Assembly: GCA_900491605.1 (NCBI GenBank) | Contig: UESW01001775.1 | Location: 294,616 to 358,615, forward strand | Source of the DNA: Calamus simplicifolius | Taxonomy: Eukaryota; Streptophyta; Magnoliopsida; Arecales; Arecaceae | DNA length: 64,000 nucleotides | Direction of reading: 5' to 3' | Part shown: in pieces, positions 47,800 through 58,879 of the stretch | Numbering within the stretch: the first letter of the stretch is position 1 | How the letters are laid out: the number at the start of each line of letters is the position of its first letter | The notes under the pieces: model-generated | The model's database searches: none | The model's input: the letters and a program-made list of their open reading frames with translations, nothing else | What the model was told of the DNA's origin: nothing | Program-made: the position numbers and the translations under genes

Positions 47800-48200
47800 T
47801 TGAGAGAGGGCGGACCGCCAAGAGCCATCTTGGAGAAGCGGGGCCACTTTGAAGAAGCGGGGCCGCCAAGGGTTACCTTGGAGAAGCAGGGCCACCGAGG
47901 GCCGCTTTGAAGAAATGGGACCATCGAGGACTGTCTTGGAGAAACGGGAGCCGTTGAGGCCGCCCTGGAGAAGCGAGCCGTTGAGGGCTGCTTTGAAGAA
48001 GCTAGGCTGCCTTGGAGATGTGGGGCCGCCAAGGGCCGCTTTGGAGAAACGGGGTCGCCGAGAGCCATCTTGAAGAAACGAAGGCCGTCGAGGCCATCCT
48101 GAGAAGCAGGGTCGCCTTAGAGAAGTGGAGCCGTCGAGGGCCGCTTTGAAGAAATGGAGCCGCTGAGGATCATCTTGAAGAAACGGGGGTTGTCGAGGCT
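47800..48200 (+). repeat. GC-rich minisatellite, ~30-bp unit
   Basis: About a dozen imperfect copies of a unit like GGGCCGCCAAGGGCCGCTTTGAAGAAGC. It creates a spurious 118-codon minus-strand frame. Flanking sequence resembles the flank of the GC-rich island at 9.7-11 kb. Confidence 0.85.
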
Positions 48201-49123
48201 ATCTATCTTATTCTCTGCCATCCGTTAGATTTGTCATTAACGCTCACGTGACGCATTTGATTTTAGTGGAATTCTTTTGTTCACAAAAAAGGATGGTTCT
48301 TTTGTCAACTTGTTAATCAATCTCTTGATACAAAATATTTGAGTCATCCTTCAAAATGCACATAGAATTTTGATTCGACATATCTATAAAAAAGTTAACT
48401 CATCAGCCAACTTATTGCTTTTGTAACCCATCGTTCTAAATTTTAAAGGTGAAAGCAAGGGGATTCCTGCCCTATACTTAAACAAATTTTGTTTTATGAT
48501 ATGTGAAGCTTAGCTCGCACTAGAATAGTGCGGTCATCCAAAAAAAAAAAAAAATGATTTCTTTTCAACGTTAGTTTACTTTAGCCGTGCTCATGTACTT
48601 ATTAGATGTTGTAATAAAATTGATGTACTATTTATTTTAATAAACTTAAAAAAAATGAGCAATGAACGATGATGTTCAATTTATGAATTGAATCGAATTA
48701 AAGTGTTGAACGGTCAGGCATTGCCGCCCATTATTTCACCACATAATAATAATAATAATAATAACGAATGTGCAGGAGTTCCCTGGAGCTCTGGTCTCGA
48801 GCGGTGGGGCCTTGTGGTGGTGGTTGTAGACCACGAAAACGAAGACCGGACTGCCGCCGACTGCGATTACTAAAAATAGGCACTGAACCATGTCGTCTAT
48901 GGTATGGCATGATTCAAGTCTACATGGACCGTGTTAAACATGATCTGATACTATTATAGTATCGAATCATGCCGGTATAGCTCAATAATCAGGTTGTATC
49001 GGATTCGAAAAAATTTTTTTGCTGGTCCGATATTATACGATCCATGATGGGCCTAAGCTAGCCCATCGAGCCGTGCCAAACCTGAATTTTCTTTTACCAT
49101 GCCGTGCCTGGCACGGTCCGTTT
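48201..49123. other. Spacer, no gene; GTGC-rich dispersed repeat at the right
   Basis: Contains an A run at 48540-48554 and a short (TAA)n at 48744-48763. From about 48880 a dispersed repeat with words such as GGCATGATTCAAG and CGAGCCGTGCCAAACC is cut by the LTR element at 49124 and continues at 52807-52900. Confidence 0.55.
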
Positions 49124-49788
49124 TGTTAGAAAAAAGTTTTAAATAAAAAAAAAGGGAGAACGTCCGCAAGCAACGCTCGCGGACGTTCCTTCTTTGACGC
49201 GGACGTTCCTTCTATGACGCAACATTCCGTTGGAACGTTGCGTGAACGTTGGAAGGCCAACGTTTCAGAAACGGTCCAAATAATTTAATTTGTAAGCCGT
49301 TTTGACGTAATTTAAGACTAACGGCCATTAGGCCTTTAAGGCCATTATGGGCCGAGCCGTTGGAGTTTTTATGGGCCGAGCCTATAAATAGGCTTAGGAA
49401 TTCAGATTGAGGAAAGAATCAATATAGAATGATTTGGACTAGCCCTGATTTGTTTTATCTCATTTTTGTTTTATCTCATTTTTACTTCTTTTTCTATTGA
49501 TATTTTCTTGGGCATATGAAGGAAATCGTTGGGTTTGCACCTCCACACGATCATGCTCGTAGTAAGAGGATCGGATCGAGCTAGATCGTTGTACCTTGGG
49601 GACGATCGCCAACAACCTGCATGAAGGGGCGAAAATCTGATCCTTAGGGCAGTGTCTAACATGCCTCGGTCCTGGTTTGATCCCTCTAATCTTTTGGTTT
49701 TACTTTATTTATATATTAAATTTCTATAACATATTTCTAGCAATTTTATAAAGGGATATTTTATAAGATCAAAGCTATTTTTCCAACA
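49124..49788 (+). repeat. 5' LTR (665 bp)
   Basis: TG...CA ends; contains TATAAATAGGC at 49383 as a likely TATA box. Internal repeats GCGGACGTTCCTTCT occur twice in tandem near 49180-49215. Confidence 0.92.
49383..49390 (+). promoter_or_regulatory. Likely TATA box of the young LTR element
   Basis: TATAAATA in the 5' LTR, conserved in the 3' LTR (near 52418), about 260 bp into the repeat, a normal place for the U3 promoter. Confidence 0.55.
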
Positions 49789-51021
49789 GCTAAGGATCAG
49801 ATTTTTCCTTCTTCTCTAGAGATTGCTAGATTTTCATTCCATTTACTCATTCTGCTTTTGCATGAGTTTGCTCAACATATAAATTTTTTATGCCACTCTG
49901 AAATGCATGTGCATTAATGGTGCAAATGTTGCTATGCTAAATTATGATCATCCATTGGGCCCAAGATTTAAGGGGAAAAGATTATGGTTTGAATACTTAT
50001 TATTTTTCTTGGGCAAAATATTAACATTGCTGCAATGCTTTAAATTATATTTCATAAGTTGATCTTTTTACCGTTGGAAGGGATTATTGTGCTATGTTGC
50101 TTTAAAATAGTTAGTTGATACACGCCATTTTCTTCTTCCTTACTAATTTTTGTTAAATATATGGTAAAATGAATACTCAATTTCTCTTCACCATCGGACT
50201 GTTAAGTGCTCATGCACATACATGGACAGAAATTGGTGTAACATATCTTGGTTATTAAATAGATTGGGCAATCATGGTCATGTAGCTTTAATAAAAGCGA
50301 CTGTCAAGCTATCTCTGCAATTTGCTATGCAATTGTTTTAGTACAAACAATCATTATTTGGTTTATCTGCTTCATTTGTAGTATCGGATTTTAATACATT
50401 TTGATATGTCTCGAGCGATATATGGTGAGCATAAAATATACTAAACTGATAAATAAGACACAACAAAAATAATAACATATGACATTGTTGTCTTATTCTA
50501 AATGTTAGACACTGTTGAGCTTCCTTTGTCTTCTGACTTGTTAGAAGTTGAAGCTTGAATCTTGGTGTGTGTGCATATGGTTTGTTCAACATGTCAGAGG
50601 CTTCTTTCGATTCACCGAACATTCACATGTTTAATTATATGTATATAAATACATACGCATTTATACATGTATGCATATAGGTACACAGATGTGTGCAAAT
50701 CAAGTGGGGCTGTCACATCTTAGTGCTCAAGTACATATGTAATATGTATACTTATTCTCTCCTCAAGTTGGTATAGTAACTAACAAAGCTAACAAATATA
50801 AAGCTGAAGTGCTAATCAGAAAGTGAATTACTTTGTTCACTGGATAGATGGACAAGGGGTGAAGTCATCAAAAAGGTGGTTAACCATTCAGCATGAAAAT
50901 AAAGCCTTGTTGAAAAACACACATGCTTGCACTTGTGCACATAATATATGCGTGCTTGTATATAGATATATTTTTATATCATCTTATTATTTAACTTTCA
51001 AGTGCAGCTACTAGCATATAT

Positions 51022-51135
51022 GTTTGCATTCTTACATAAATGCAAAAGTTTTTCTGTTACATATAAGTGTTTTCTGGTATTTGCATTCTTACATAAATGC
51101 AAAAGTTTTTCTGTTCCATATAAGTATTTTCTGGT
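51022..51135 (+). repeat. Tandem duplication, two 57-bp copies
   Basis: Copies 51022-51078 and 51079-51135 share TTTGCATTCTTACATAAATG and differ at two or three bases. Confidence 0.88.
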
Positions 51136-52156
51136 ATAGTGATCAATATTTAATATCTCCTTGTTGTGTGAAGTTGCTAGACAAAAGTGACAGCATTGGG
51201 CAAATACTTATTGCTTACCTACTATTGTGAATCTTTTATGTTACCAAATGGCAAAGAATGGATGAACTTGGATGCGGTGACAAGGTATGTCATTTAAATG
51301 CTCTATTTTGAGTCTCTTAATATATATTGTCATGAGATTTAATAAAAGTTTTTATAATTTACTAAATAATCTCATGACTGTTGGAATATCCAACTTATTG
51401 TTTACCTTATATTTGGATATTCAATTCTAATATATCTTTGTCTGATTCTCTTATTTAAGGTCTAGTCCAAAAATAATATTCTCTTTGGAATTTGCCAAGA
51501 AGATTTTGGCAGACAAATTAACCAAGGAGTTATCTAGGAATGGAGTCCTAGATTCATCGAGGGGGATGTGGCTTAAGCCCATTATTTGGTCGCCAGCAGT
51601 GGATACCCAACCTCTGTGATTGGAGATCCCATGAATGAGGTTCAATGTGGTAGAAACGAAGCTGATTGAGTGATCGTGTTAGAGCACAAATTTTGAAAAT
51701 TTTTCATCCCATCCCTATGATGAGTGCTCTTATAAAGTCACAAAGTAAATTTGTGTAAGGTTGAGTCATACTCTTAATGGATCCAAGGTAGGTTATCTGC
51801 AGGGTATTGTCATAAATACCCTTGAAGGATTCACCTATATGAGAATCGTCATATTAGGCCGTGACTAAAGGTTTGGGCTAACCTTAAAGAATTCTCATGA
51901 AAAATCAAGGTACTAAGCGCAAGGCTTTTAATATGCGCTAACCGCTTAAACCCAATTGATCCATACTGTGTGTGTGATTAGTAGAAGTCTGAGTCAAAGG
52001 ACCTAGTTCAAGGTCTAATCCACTATGGTTCCTTCAGATGTATATAATCAACACTAAGTGAGGTTCAAGTCTATTGGACACCTCACCTATTGCGCAGTAT
52101 AAGATGCCCTAAAATTTTTGTTATATTCATTTTTTTTTTTAACTTTTGTGGGAGAT

Positions 52157-52806
52157 TGTTAGAAAAAAGTTTTAAATAAAAAAAAAAGGGAGAACGCCCG
52201 CGAGCAACGCTCGCGGACGTTCCTTCTTTGACGCGGACGTTCCTTCTTTGACGCAACGTTCCGTTGGAACGTTGCGTGAACGTTGGAAGGCCAACGTTTC
52301 AGAAACGGCCCAAATAATTTAATTTGTAAGCCGTTTTGACGTAATTTAAGGCTAACGGCCATTAGGCCTTTAAGGCCATTATGGGCCGAGCCGTTGGAGT
52401 TTTTATGGGTCGAGCCTATAAATAGGCTTAGGAATTCAGATTGAGGAAAGAAATCAATATATAATGATTTGGAGTAGCCCTGATTTGTTTTATCTCATTT
52501 TACTTTTTTTCTATTGATATTTTCTTGGGCATATGAAGGAAATCGTTGGGTTTGCACCTCCACACGATCATGCTCGTAGTAGGAGGATCGGATCGAGCTG
52601 GATCGTTGTACCTTAGGGACAGATCGCCAACAACCTGCATGAAGGGGCGAAAATCTGATCCTTAGGGCAGTGTCTAACATGCCTCGGTCCTGGTTTGATC
52701 CATCTAATCTTTTGGTTTTACTTTATTTATATATTTAAATTTCTATAACATATTCTAGCAATTTTATAAGGGGATATTTTGTAAGATCAAAGCTATTTTT
52801 CCAACA
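52157..52806 (+). repeat. 3' LTR (650 bp)
   Basis: Near-identical to the 5' LTR. Many of the differences are single-base length changes in homopolymers, plus one missing ~15-bp duplicated segment near 52500. Confidence 0.92.
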
Positions 52807-53378
52807 CGTTTGTTACTGGACCGTGCCAGGCACGATATGATAATTTTGGAAGCACGATGAGTCTGAGCCAGATACGGCATAGTGCCCACCTCTAGCGGCG
52901 ACATCGCCGGATTCCATTTGTCCGTTGTCGCATTGTGTAAGTTCGTTCCAATGCGGTCCAAATCGCTGATGTGGGCCACTCTGCTAATGAACTCAGAACT
53001 TCTGGTGCAGTAGATTGGTGTAGGCAAGACTACTGTTCTACTTCTCAAGGAAGTGTAAAATGACACTAGTTTGATGGGAAACCATTAATATGAGGGTTCT
53101 AGTAATTGGATACATATTCTAGTCAACACCTTCAGCTCATCACCAATATTGGTAACAAATTAAAGTGTGTAGATAAATAAAAGTATGAACATAAACAGAA
53201 AACGGAACTAATGCACTCATTTTTCAAATAACTGAGCAAATCATGATTCTTGAATTACTTACACTGGACTAGTAGTACATGTAAGAGGAAAAAGGAACAA
53301 TGCCTTCTTTCTTCATACAAATGAACAATACTTTTTAACATGAACCATCACACTGAAGCATGACTTAGTTGGCTAAAT
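52807..53378. other. Spacer downstream of the DMP gene
   Basis: Right remainder of the GTGC-rich repeat to about 52900, then ordinary AT-rich sequence that should hold the 3' untranslated region of the DMP gene (which reads leftward). No other gene seen. Confidence 0.6.
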
Positions 53379-53969
53379 TCAATCAGAATTCTCCGAGTTT
53401 ACAGTTGGAGCATAGCCTATTCCATGCCGACGGTTGGGGAAAACCATGAAGACAAAACTAGCCAGGCCACCCACCACAGTAGGCAAGACCATAAGCAATG
53501 TCTTCTCATCCGACTTGAAAGATGGATAGAAGCATGATACAGTGTTGTCATCTAAGAGTGCAATCACTGCAAACACAATCAGTGAGACGAATGAATGAAC
53601 AAAATCTCCAAACCTTAGCTTGTACTTTGATAGGTCCTCTTTGCTAGCATTTGGATCCGAGAAGGACCACAGACCATTCTTTGTCACCAGCCCATAGTAG
53701 ACCTTTCCATCCAGCATGTAGCTGTCGGTGAAGGAGGAGAAGCAACAGGAGAAGCCAGTGATGGCGAGGAGGGCACCGCTCAGGTACTTGTTGATGGTGC
53801 TGCAATGGCCAGCGTTGGTTAGCAGAGGATTGAGGAATTGGAAGATGAAGACAGTGCCAGTGGGGAGGAGTTTGATGAGGTCAGACACTCCTTTGAAGGC
53901 CCTATCCCCTATAGTTTCTGATGCTGAATTCGTTTTCTGAGAGGATTTTTGCTTATCTCCTCCTGCCAT
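53379..53969 (-). CDS. DMP (DUF679) membrane protein, intact, single exon
   Basis: 196 codons from the ATG at 53969 to the stop at 53379, the usual length for the family and intronless as most DMP genes are. Four membrane segments are visible at about residues 36-54 (LPTGTVFIFQFLNPLL), 65-85 (LSGALLAITGFSCCFSSF), 128-148 (HSFVSLIVFAVIALL) and 163-184 (LLMVLPTVVGGLASFVFMVF), with a loop SFTDSYMLDGKVYYG after the second and the C-terminal FPNRRHGIGY typical of DMPs. Family members sit in tonoplast, ER or plasma membrane and act in membrane remodelling, senescence or, for DMP8/9, gamete fusion. The sequence looks like the DMP2/3/4/7 side of the family, but I do not assign a number. Confidence 0.95.
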   Translation of the reverse strand: MAGGDKQKSSQKTNSASETIGDRAFKGVSDLIKLLPTGTVFIFQFLNPLLTNAGHCSTINKYLSGALLAITGFSCCFSSFTDSYMLDGKVYYGLVTKNGLWSFSDPNASKEDLSKYKLRFGDFVHSFVSLIVFAVIALLDDNTVSCFYPSFKSDEKTLLMVLPTVVGGLASFVFMVFPNRRHGIGYAPTVNSENSD

Positions 53970-54035
53970 GGTGGTTGCTGCCTTGGAGTGATCTACAGTC
54001 TGAATCCCTGCCTATCTAAGAGGATCTCCTCTTCT

Positions 54036-54043
54036 TATTTATA
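54036..54043 (-). promoter_or_regulatory. Likely TATA box of the DMP gene
   Basis: TATAAATA on the minus strand, about 67 bp upstream of the start codon, leaving room for a short leader of about 35 bases. Confidence 0.65.
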
Positions 54044-54198
54044 GCAGTAGAGGAAGAATGTTGCTTGCAAGGATGGGGAGCTTGGCAAAAATTAGTTTGC
54101 TTGTACTCATGGGCATGTGAGCTTTGGCATTGAGGCCCACTGAGTTGTCCTTGAAAGGAATATCCGGCGAGAATCAGCTGGTAGTCCAGAGATTACAG

Positions 54199-54449
54199 AG
54201 GATTCTTGGATGTGAACTCAAAACTGAAACAAATATGATTCTCATTGGATTATGCCAAGAAGAGGGCCCCTACTGTTATTTTTTTGTTGTCAGGGGAAAA
54301 AAAAAAGGCAGAAGAAAGGTGCAGGATTCTTGGATGTGAACTCAAAACTGAAACAAATGATTTTTCATTGGATTATGCCAAGAAGAGGGCCCTACTGTTA
54401 ATTTTTTTGTTGTCAGGGTTAAAAAAAAAAAAAGGCAGATGAAAGGTGC
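54199..54449 (-). repeat. Tandem duplication, two ~124-bp copies, upstream of the DMP gene
   Basis: Copies 54199-54322 and 54323-54449 share AGGATTCTTGGATGTGAACT and TTGGATTATGCCAAGAAGAG; they differ mainly in homopolymer length. They lie about 230 bp upstream of the DMP start. Confidence 0.9.
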
Positions 54450-55937
54450 CGACAAAGGTAACTGAGTTAGATGAGCTTACACACAACAATAGATGATGCC
54501 GAGAAGCAAGGACAATAACTGATAAGGACATGAACCATTAATTCTAACTTCTATTCCTTCAAGCATAGCCTTACCTCGAGAATCCATTCTGGAAACCAGA
54601 AAAAAAAAAAAAGAAGTCCAGATCCCACCTTTCCACTGTCTGCTGTTTCGGTCCCTAGAGGCAGCATTAAGTTTTTTTTTTTTCGATAACAGCATGAGAG
54701 ACTTATGGCTTCCAAAAAAATAATACTTGAAGCATCCATACTAGACAACTTAAAAAAGCTAATTGGGAAAACCCAAGCCCCCGCAGCTTTCTAAGTCCAA
54801 AGGAGAATAGTGACGTCAATTGCACAAGTCACCAAATATTTAATATCTTAGGAACTAGACTGCAGGTTCCTTTCAACAAAGTGCATCAGCATGGATTAGC
54901 ATGACATCAAGGATAAATAATGATGATTTTAACTACATCAGAGAAATAGAAAATATAATCTGGGTTATGAATCAAGCTTTGATGTAAATTTTAACAGATA
55001 ACGATCAAACAAAAATTACATGAATGTAATAAGAAAAACCTGATGTCTCAACATATTTCAGTAACCTAAGAGAAACGAAGGGAAAGAATTCATATAACCG
55101 ATGCCAGCTTAGTTGAGTTGATTGATATAGAACTTCAAAAAATACATTTGTCAAAAGTTGACCAGGTTGGGTTGCTAGCTAAAATGATCAATTCAGGAGC
55201 CAATGTGATTATTTGCCTGATAAATCTGATCCTGATTGGTTTTCCCCAATCCAATATCAGTGTCCACAAATAAGTGTTCCAGCCCTCTTGGCAAACGAAA
55301 GGAAATCCTGACTTCCAGTTATCTTAAGATGGCTATGATATATATAATAGGCCTCTGGTCATGCCTATGCCTCCTGTATAGTATTCAAGCATGTTTTCAA
55401 TCTTTATGAGATTGATACGATGGATGCAATGGGAACAATCCAAAAGAATTCAAGCATGTTTTCAATCTTTATGAGAAATTATTCAGGCCCATTGCAAGTT
55501 TAGAACAAAGGGAGAAAAAAAAAACTGAAAATTGAGAAGATACGTTAAGATAACATATGTAAATCCTGAACCAAAAATACAATGAAGATATTGTGACCCA
55601 CCAAAAGACCTTCCTGTATTTCTTTTTTCTTCTTCCTTGCATCCTAAACCTTCTTTAGTAAAGTTCCCCTATGTGTCTTGTGCCTATTGTTATCTCAAAA
55701 AGAAAAAATAAAGGAGATAAGTATTTATTACATTATCAAGTGAACATCTTAAAAACTAGAGAGTTTGCACAATGAGACTGGATAAAAGGTTCTCTTCTTC
55801 TTACCAGTCCATGTGATATACACTGATACAACAACATGAGCACAAACTGGTAGTCCAGCAGAACGCATTCAACAAAACAGGAAGCTATGCTTTCCTCTGA
55901 GACCATTCACATACCACATCCAACACTGCATGATCGT
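54450..55937. other. Spacer between the DMP and P450 genes
   Basis: No recognisable gene. A short direct repeat with TTCAAGCATGTTTTCAATCTTTATGAG occurs at 55384 and 55448. The part just left of 55938 is the probable 3' untranslated region of the P450 gene. Confidence 0.55.
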
Positions 55938-56803
55938 TCAAATCTTCCTAAATAAAATTGGAGAACCATACTGGGCTGGAGAGTGAGCAGAAGCATGGGG
56001 GCATGAACATAAGAAGGGGAAACAACAAACTCAAATCGCTGCAGAATCATCGCAATAGCTACTTTAGCCTCAACAAGGGCCAATTTTGGCCGACACAAGT
56101 GGTAGCACCAAGCCCAAATGGAATGAATGACCCAAGATGATGCCCTTTACCTCTGCAAACCGTAATGGGTTGAACTCATTGGCATCAGCACCCCAAACTT
56201 CAGCATCATGATGAATGGCGATCACAGGCATATAAATATGTGTACCAGCCGTATGTCCAGTGTGCCAAGCTTGGTGTCTTTGGTGGTTAATCTATTAAGC
56301 GCTACTGCCGGAGAATACAGCCGGAGAGTCTCCTTAAGCACCATGTTCACCTGTTGTTAATAATAAGATTCTAAGTATCTTTTCCCTTGAAGAAAGATGG
56401 TAACTTAACAATTTAATAATAGAAGTATCTCCTTGATAGTGTGAGTGGTAACTGAATTGTTCTGTGATTCAATTATAATTGTTAATTTCAGTATTTTTTT
56501 CTATAATAAGCAACTGGCTTACAAGACCTAGGATCTATCCAACATTTGAATTTTGATTTTGTTTTATCTCTTAGTCCCCTGTTGGATCATGGGTAATATT
56601 CCTACTTTGTCCAATGACTAATCTTCATCCACGTTGACAAATGACCCCATCAACATTAATCTTTTTATGTAACTTAGAGTTCTTCTATTATGAGTGATCT
56701 TATTTGCTAAGGGTGCTATTTTCCCAGAAACCCTATGCCAAAACGCTATATCCCTTTCTATAATCAAAATAAAAGACATTAAGATGAGATTGCATTGAAG
56801 ACA

Positions 56804-56842
<39 letters not shown>

Positions 56843-58879
56843 CACATATGTATGCACGCATGCACATGTACACATATGCAAGCACCCATGTGCACATGCT
56901 TCAAGAACGTTTATGAGCATCTGATAGATAATAAGAAAGTGTATAATCAATACGATTGCTTTAATATCAAATCAAGTTTTTGGTAGAGCTGAAGGCACTC
57001 AGAATCCAACTTTCATTCAACCATCCCAACTTGTATTTTAACTTTCACCCAAATATTTTAAAAAAAGGCATACCACATTTTTTAGAGTTAACCACAAAAT
57101 TTTATTTTTTATTGGACTTATCTAAAGCCATGTTGTAAGACAAGATGAGCTTAATCAAAGATTTGTTTTCCCTATTGCCACAACTTTTTTTTTCTTGACC
57201 CCAACCTATGTCCATGACTTTTTTTTTGCTATGGTTGCCCCTAGCTTGTATCATAGATGGAGAAATATTTTTGAGCCTTTCACTTTGCTCTTTATTAAGG
57301 GGGCACCCTGTTCTCATTTCATTTAATTTTCCTTGTTAATTTCTTATATGTTCATCCTAACATCTTCTTCTCTATTATGCTCATCTCATGCTCATGTGGC
57401 CGCTTATCGCTTGATAATGATTTAAAACTAGCCTAATTGCTGTCCTTTCATTCTTGTAAGTTTTATTACTGTTTGACATTATCATACCAAAAGTTCATAT
57501 GTACTTCAATAATGTCACTACAAGCACACAGAGATTTAAGTATCAATAAAAGACATTAAGATTTTGAAGAGGATGGATAAAACATCATGGAAAGAAAAGC
57601 TGTAAGAAAGCTGTAGAATGCTTAGGAGAAGCATGAATAGAGGATATTTGGAGATTAATTAGATGCTTTTGCAAGACATGTGAAGCATGGACTAGAAGTA
57701 ATGTCAATGACATGGTTAAGAATGATAGAATATGTTCTTTTGGATGACTTGGCTTACCATAGGAACTTACGATTGGCTAAGTATTATAACAACTATCATA
57801 TATAAAACATAAAATTATTCTTATAAAATATCCAACTCAAACCTCATTTAACCCAAGATAAGTTGAGTTCGTATTCGTCTAGATTTGCTTGTTGTGCTAA
57901 TTCTTCTACTGAAAACATGCCTCAGCCATTTGAAATTTTTACTATTCATACATACTTTCAAGCCATGCCAAGACCTTAATATGAAATCAAAGTTTTAAAT
58001 CTCGTAGGATAGAGTGCTCTGGTTTTTCCATGCAACAAGAGAGGTGTTCTGATTTTTCCATGCAACAAGACGCAGGATCCCCGACCCGATATGGCATCCC
58101 AGTACTTGGGATACCTTTTTCTAATTTTTTTTTAAGCTTTAGTATTTATTTGATTTTTAAACATATTTAAACTTAAAAAGTTATATGCTTATGATAAATT
58201 ATATCGATTTAAAATTGATAATATAATGTATTATGGCTAGAATGGGATGGGGCATTCGAGATCGATCCCAGAATCTTTGGGACAAGATGTCTTGGCCGTC
58301 TCAGCTCCCATCGCATCGCACCGAGATTTAAACCACTGTATGAAATTAGGCCCTGACAACGTAAAGTGAAGTTGTGATTTAGAACAGATGCAAGAATGAG
58401 TTCAGAATAATGTCAGTTTCTTGCATCTTGGGTGAGAATTCATTATCATTATGATGTGACTTGTCAATTTGGACAATATAATTATAATTCTGTTTCTAGC
58501 CATGGAAAAAATAAAACTTACAAGTTTTAGATTCACCAAGTCATCTGCATCTGGATATATATGGCTTCCACAAACACAGTTAACCTCGTCTCGTACCTTC
58601 TTTTGCCAATCTTGATGAAATGCTAGAAGAAGTATCACCCATGTCAAAAGGTTAGCTGTTGTTTCCTTCCCAGCAAAGTAGAACGCCTTGCACTCATCTA
58701 TAATTTCTTCAATTTTCATTTTCTCTTCTCCATCAATCTTATTAGCTGATATCATCAGACCAAGTAAGTTTTTAGAATTCTCACACTCATTCCAATTGGC
58801 CTGAATTAGTTTTTGCAGTGACTTTTGGATTTCCTTATCTAAGCTCCATCTTTTTCTGTTCTTTTTTGTAGGAATGAAC
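55938..58879 (-). CDS. Cytochrome P450, CYP72 clan (CYP749-like), two 3' exons, frameshifted
   Basis: Minus strand. Exon 58879-58522 starts after an AG acceptor and reads FIPTKKNRKRWSLDKEI, then DGEEKMKIEEIIDECKAFYF, the I-helix AGKETTANLLTW, and DLVNLKL before a GTAAGT donor. The last exon (56350-55938) reads VNMVLKETLRLYSP (K-helix ExxR), HIYMPVIAIHHDAEVWG, FNPLRFAE, the heme loop FGLGATTCVGQ, then AKVAIAMILQRFEF and a normal family end before a TGA at 55938-55940. Reading it through needs one base added at four homopolymers (near 56251, 56150, 56083 and 55963). Without that the final frame runs to 55907. The heme loop has Thr where almost all P450s have Arg. CYP72-clan enzymes hydroxylate hormones, fatty acids or terpenoids; substrate unknown. 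Exons encoding the N-terminal part were not found up to 64000, so they lie beyond or are lost. Confidence 0.8.
56351..58521 (-). other. Intron of the P450 gene, 2.17 kb
   Basis: Bounded by GTAAGT and an AACAACAG acceptor on the minus strand. Contains a (CA)n tract at 56804-56840, unusual in length for a P450 intron, and AT-rich filler. No embedded gene or element recognised. Confidence 0.6.
56804..56840 (+). repeat. CA microsatellite
   Basis: About 18 CA units inside the P450 intron, followed by a purine-pyrimidine alternating stretch with ATGCACATATGTATGCACGCATG. Confidence 0.9.

Larger units (their letters stand above)
49124..52806 (+). mobile_element. Young copia-type LTR element, internally deleted, with perfect target duplication
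   Basis: LTRs 49124-49788 and 52157-52806 are nearly identical and both run TGTTAG...CCAACA. The 5-bp target duplication CGTTT flanks the element (49119-49123 and 52807-52811). A polypurine tract GTGGGAGAT (52148-52156) abuts the 3' LTR. The 2.4-kb interior has no GAG, integrase or RT. Only a short stretch at about 51500-51620 reads KILADKLTKELSRNGVLDSS and RGMWLKP, the C-terminal end of a copia RNase H. The 5' internal junction (CTAAGGATCAGA) is a poor match to a tRNA-Met site. Confidence 0.92.

Noticed and set aside
47712..48068. 118-codon minus-strand frame over the GC-rich minisatellite
   Set aside because: Repeats of a translated ~30-bp unit; no conserved domain.
54124..54442. Two similar short plus-strand frames upstream of the DMP gene
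   Set aside because: They are the two copies of a tandem duplication and show no domain.
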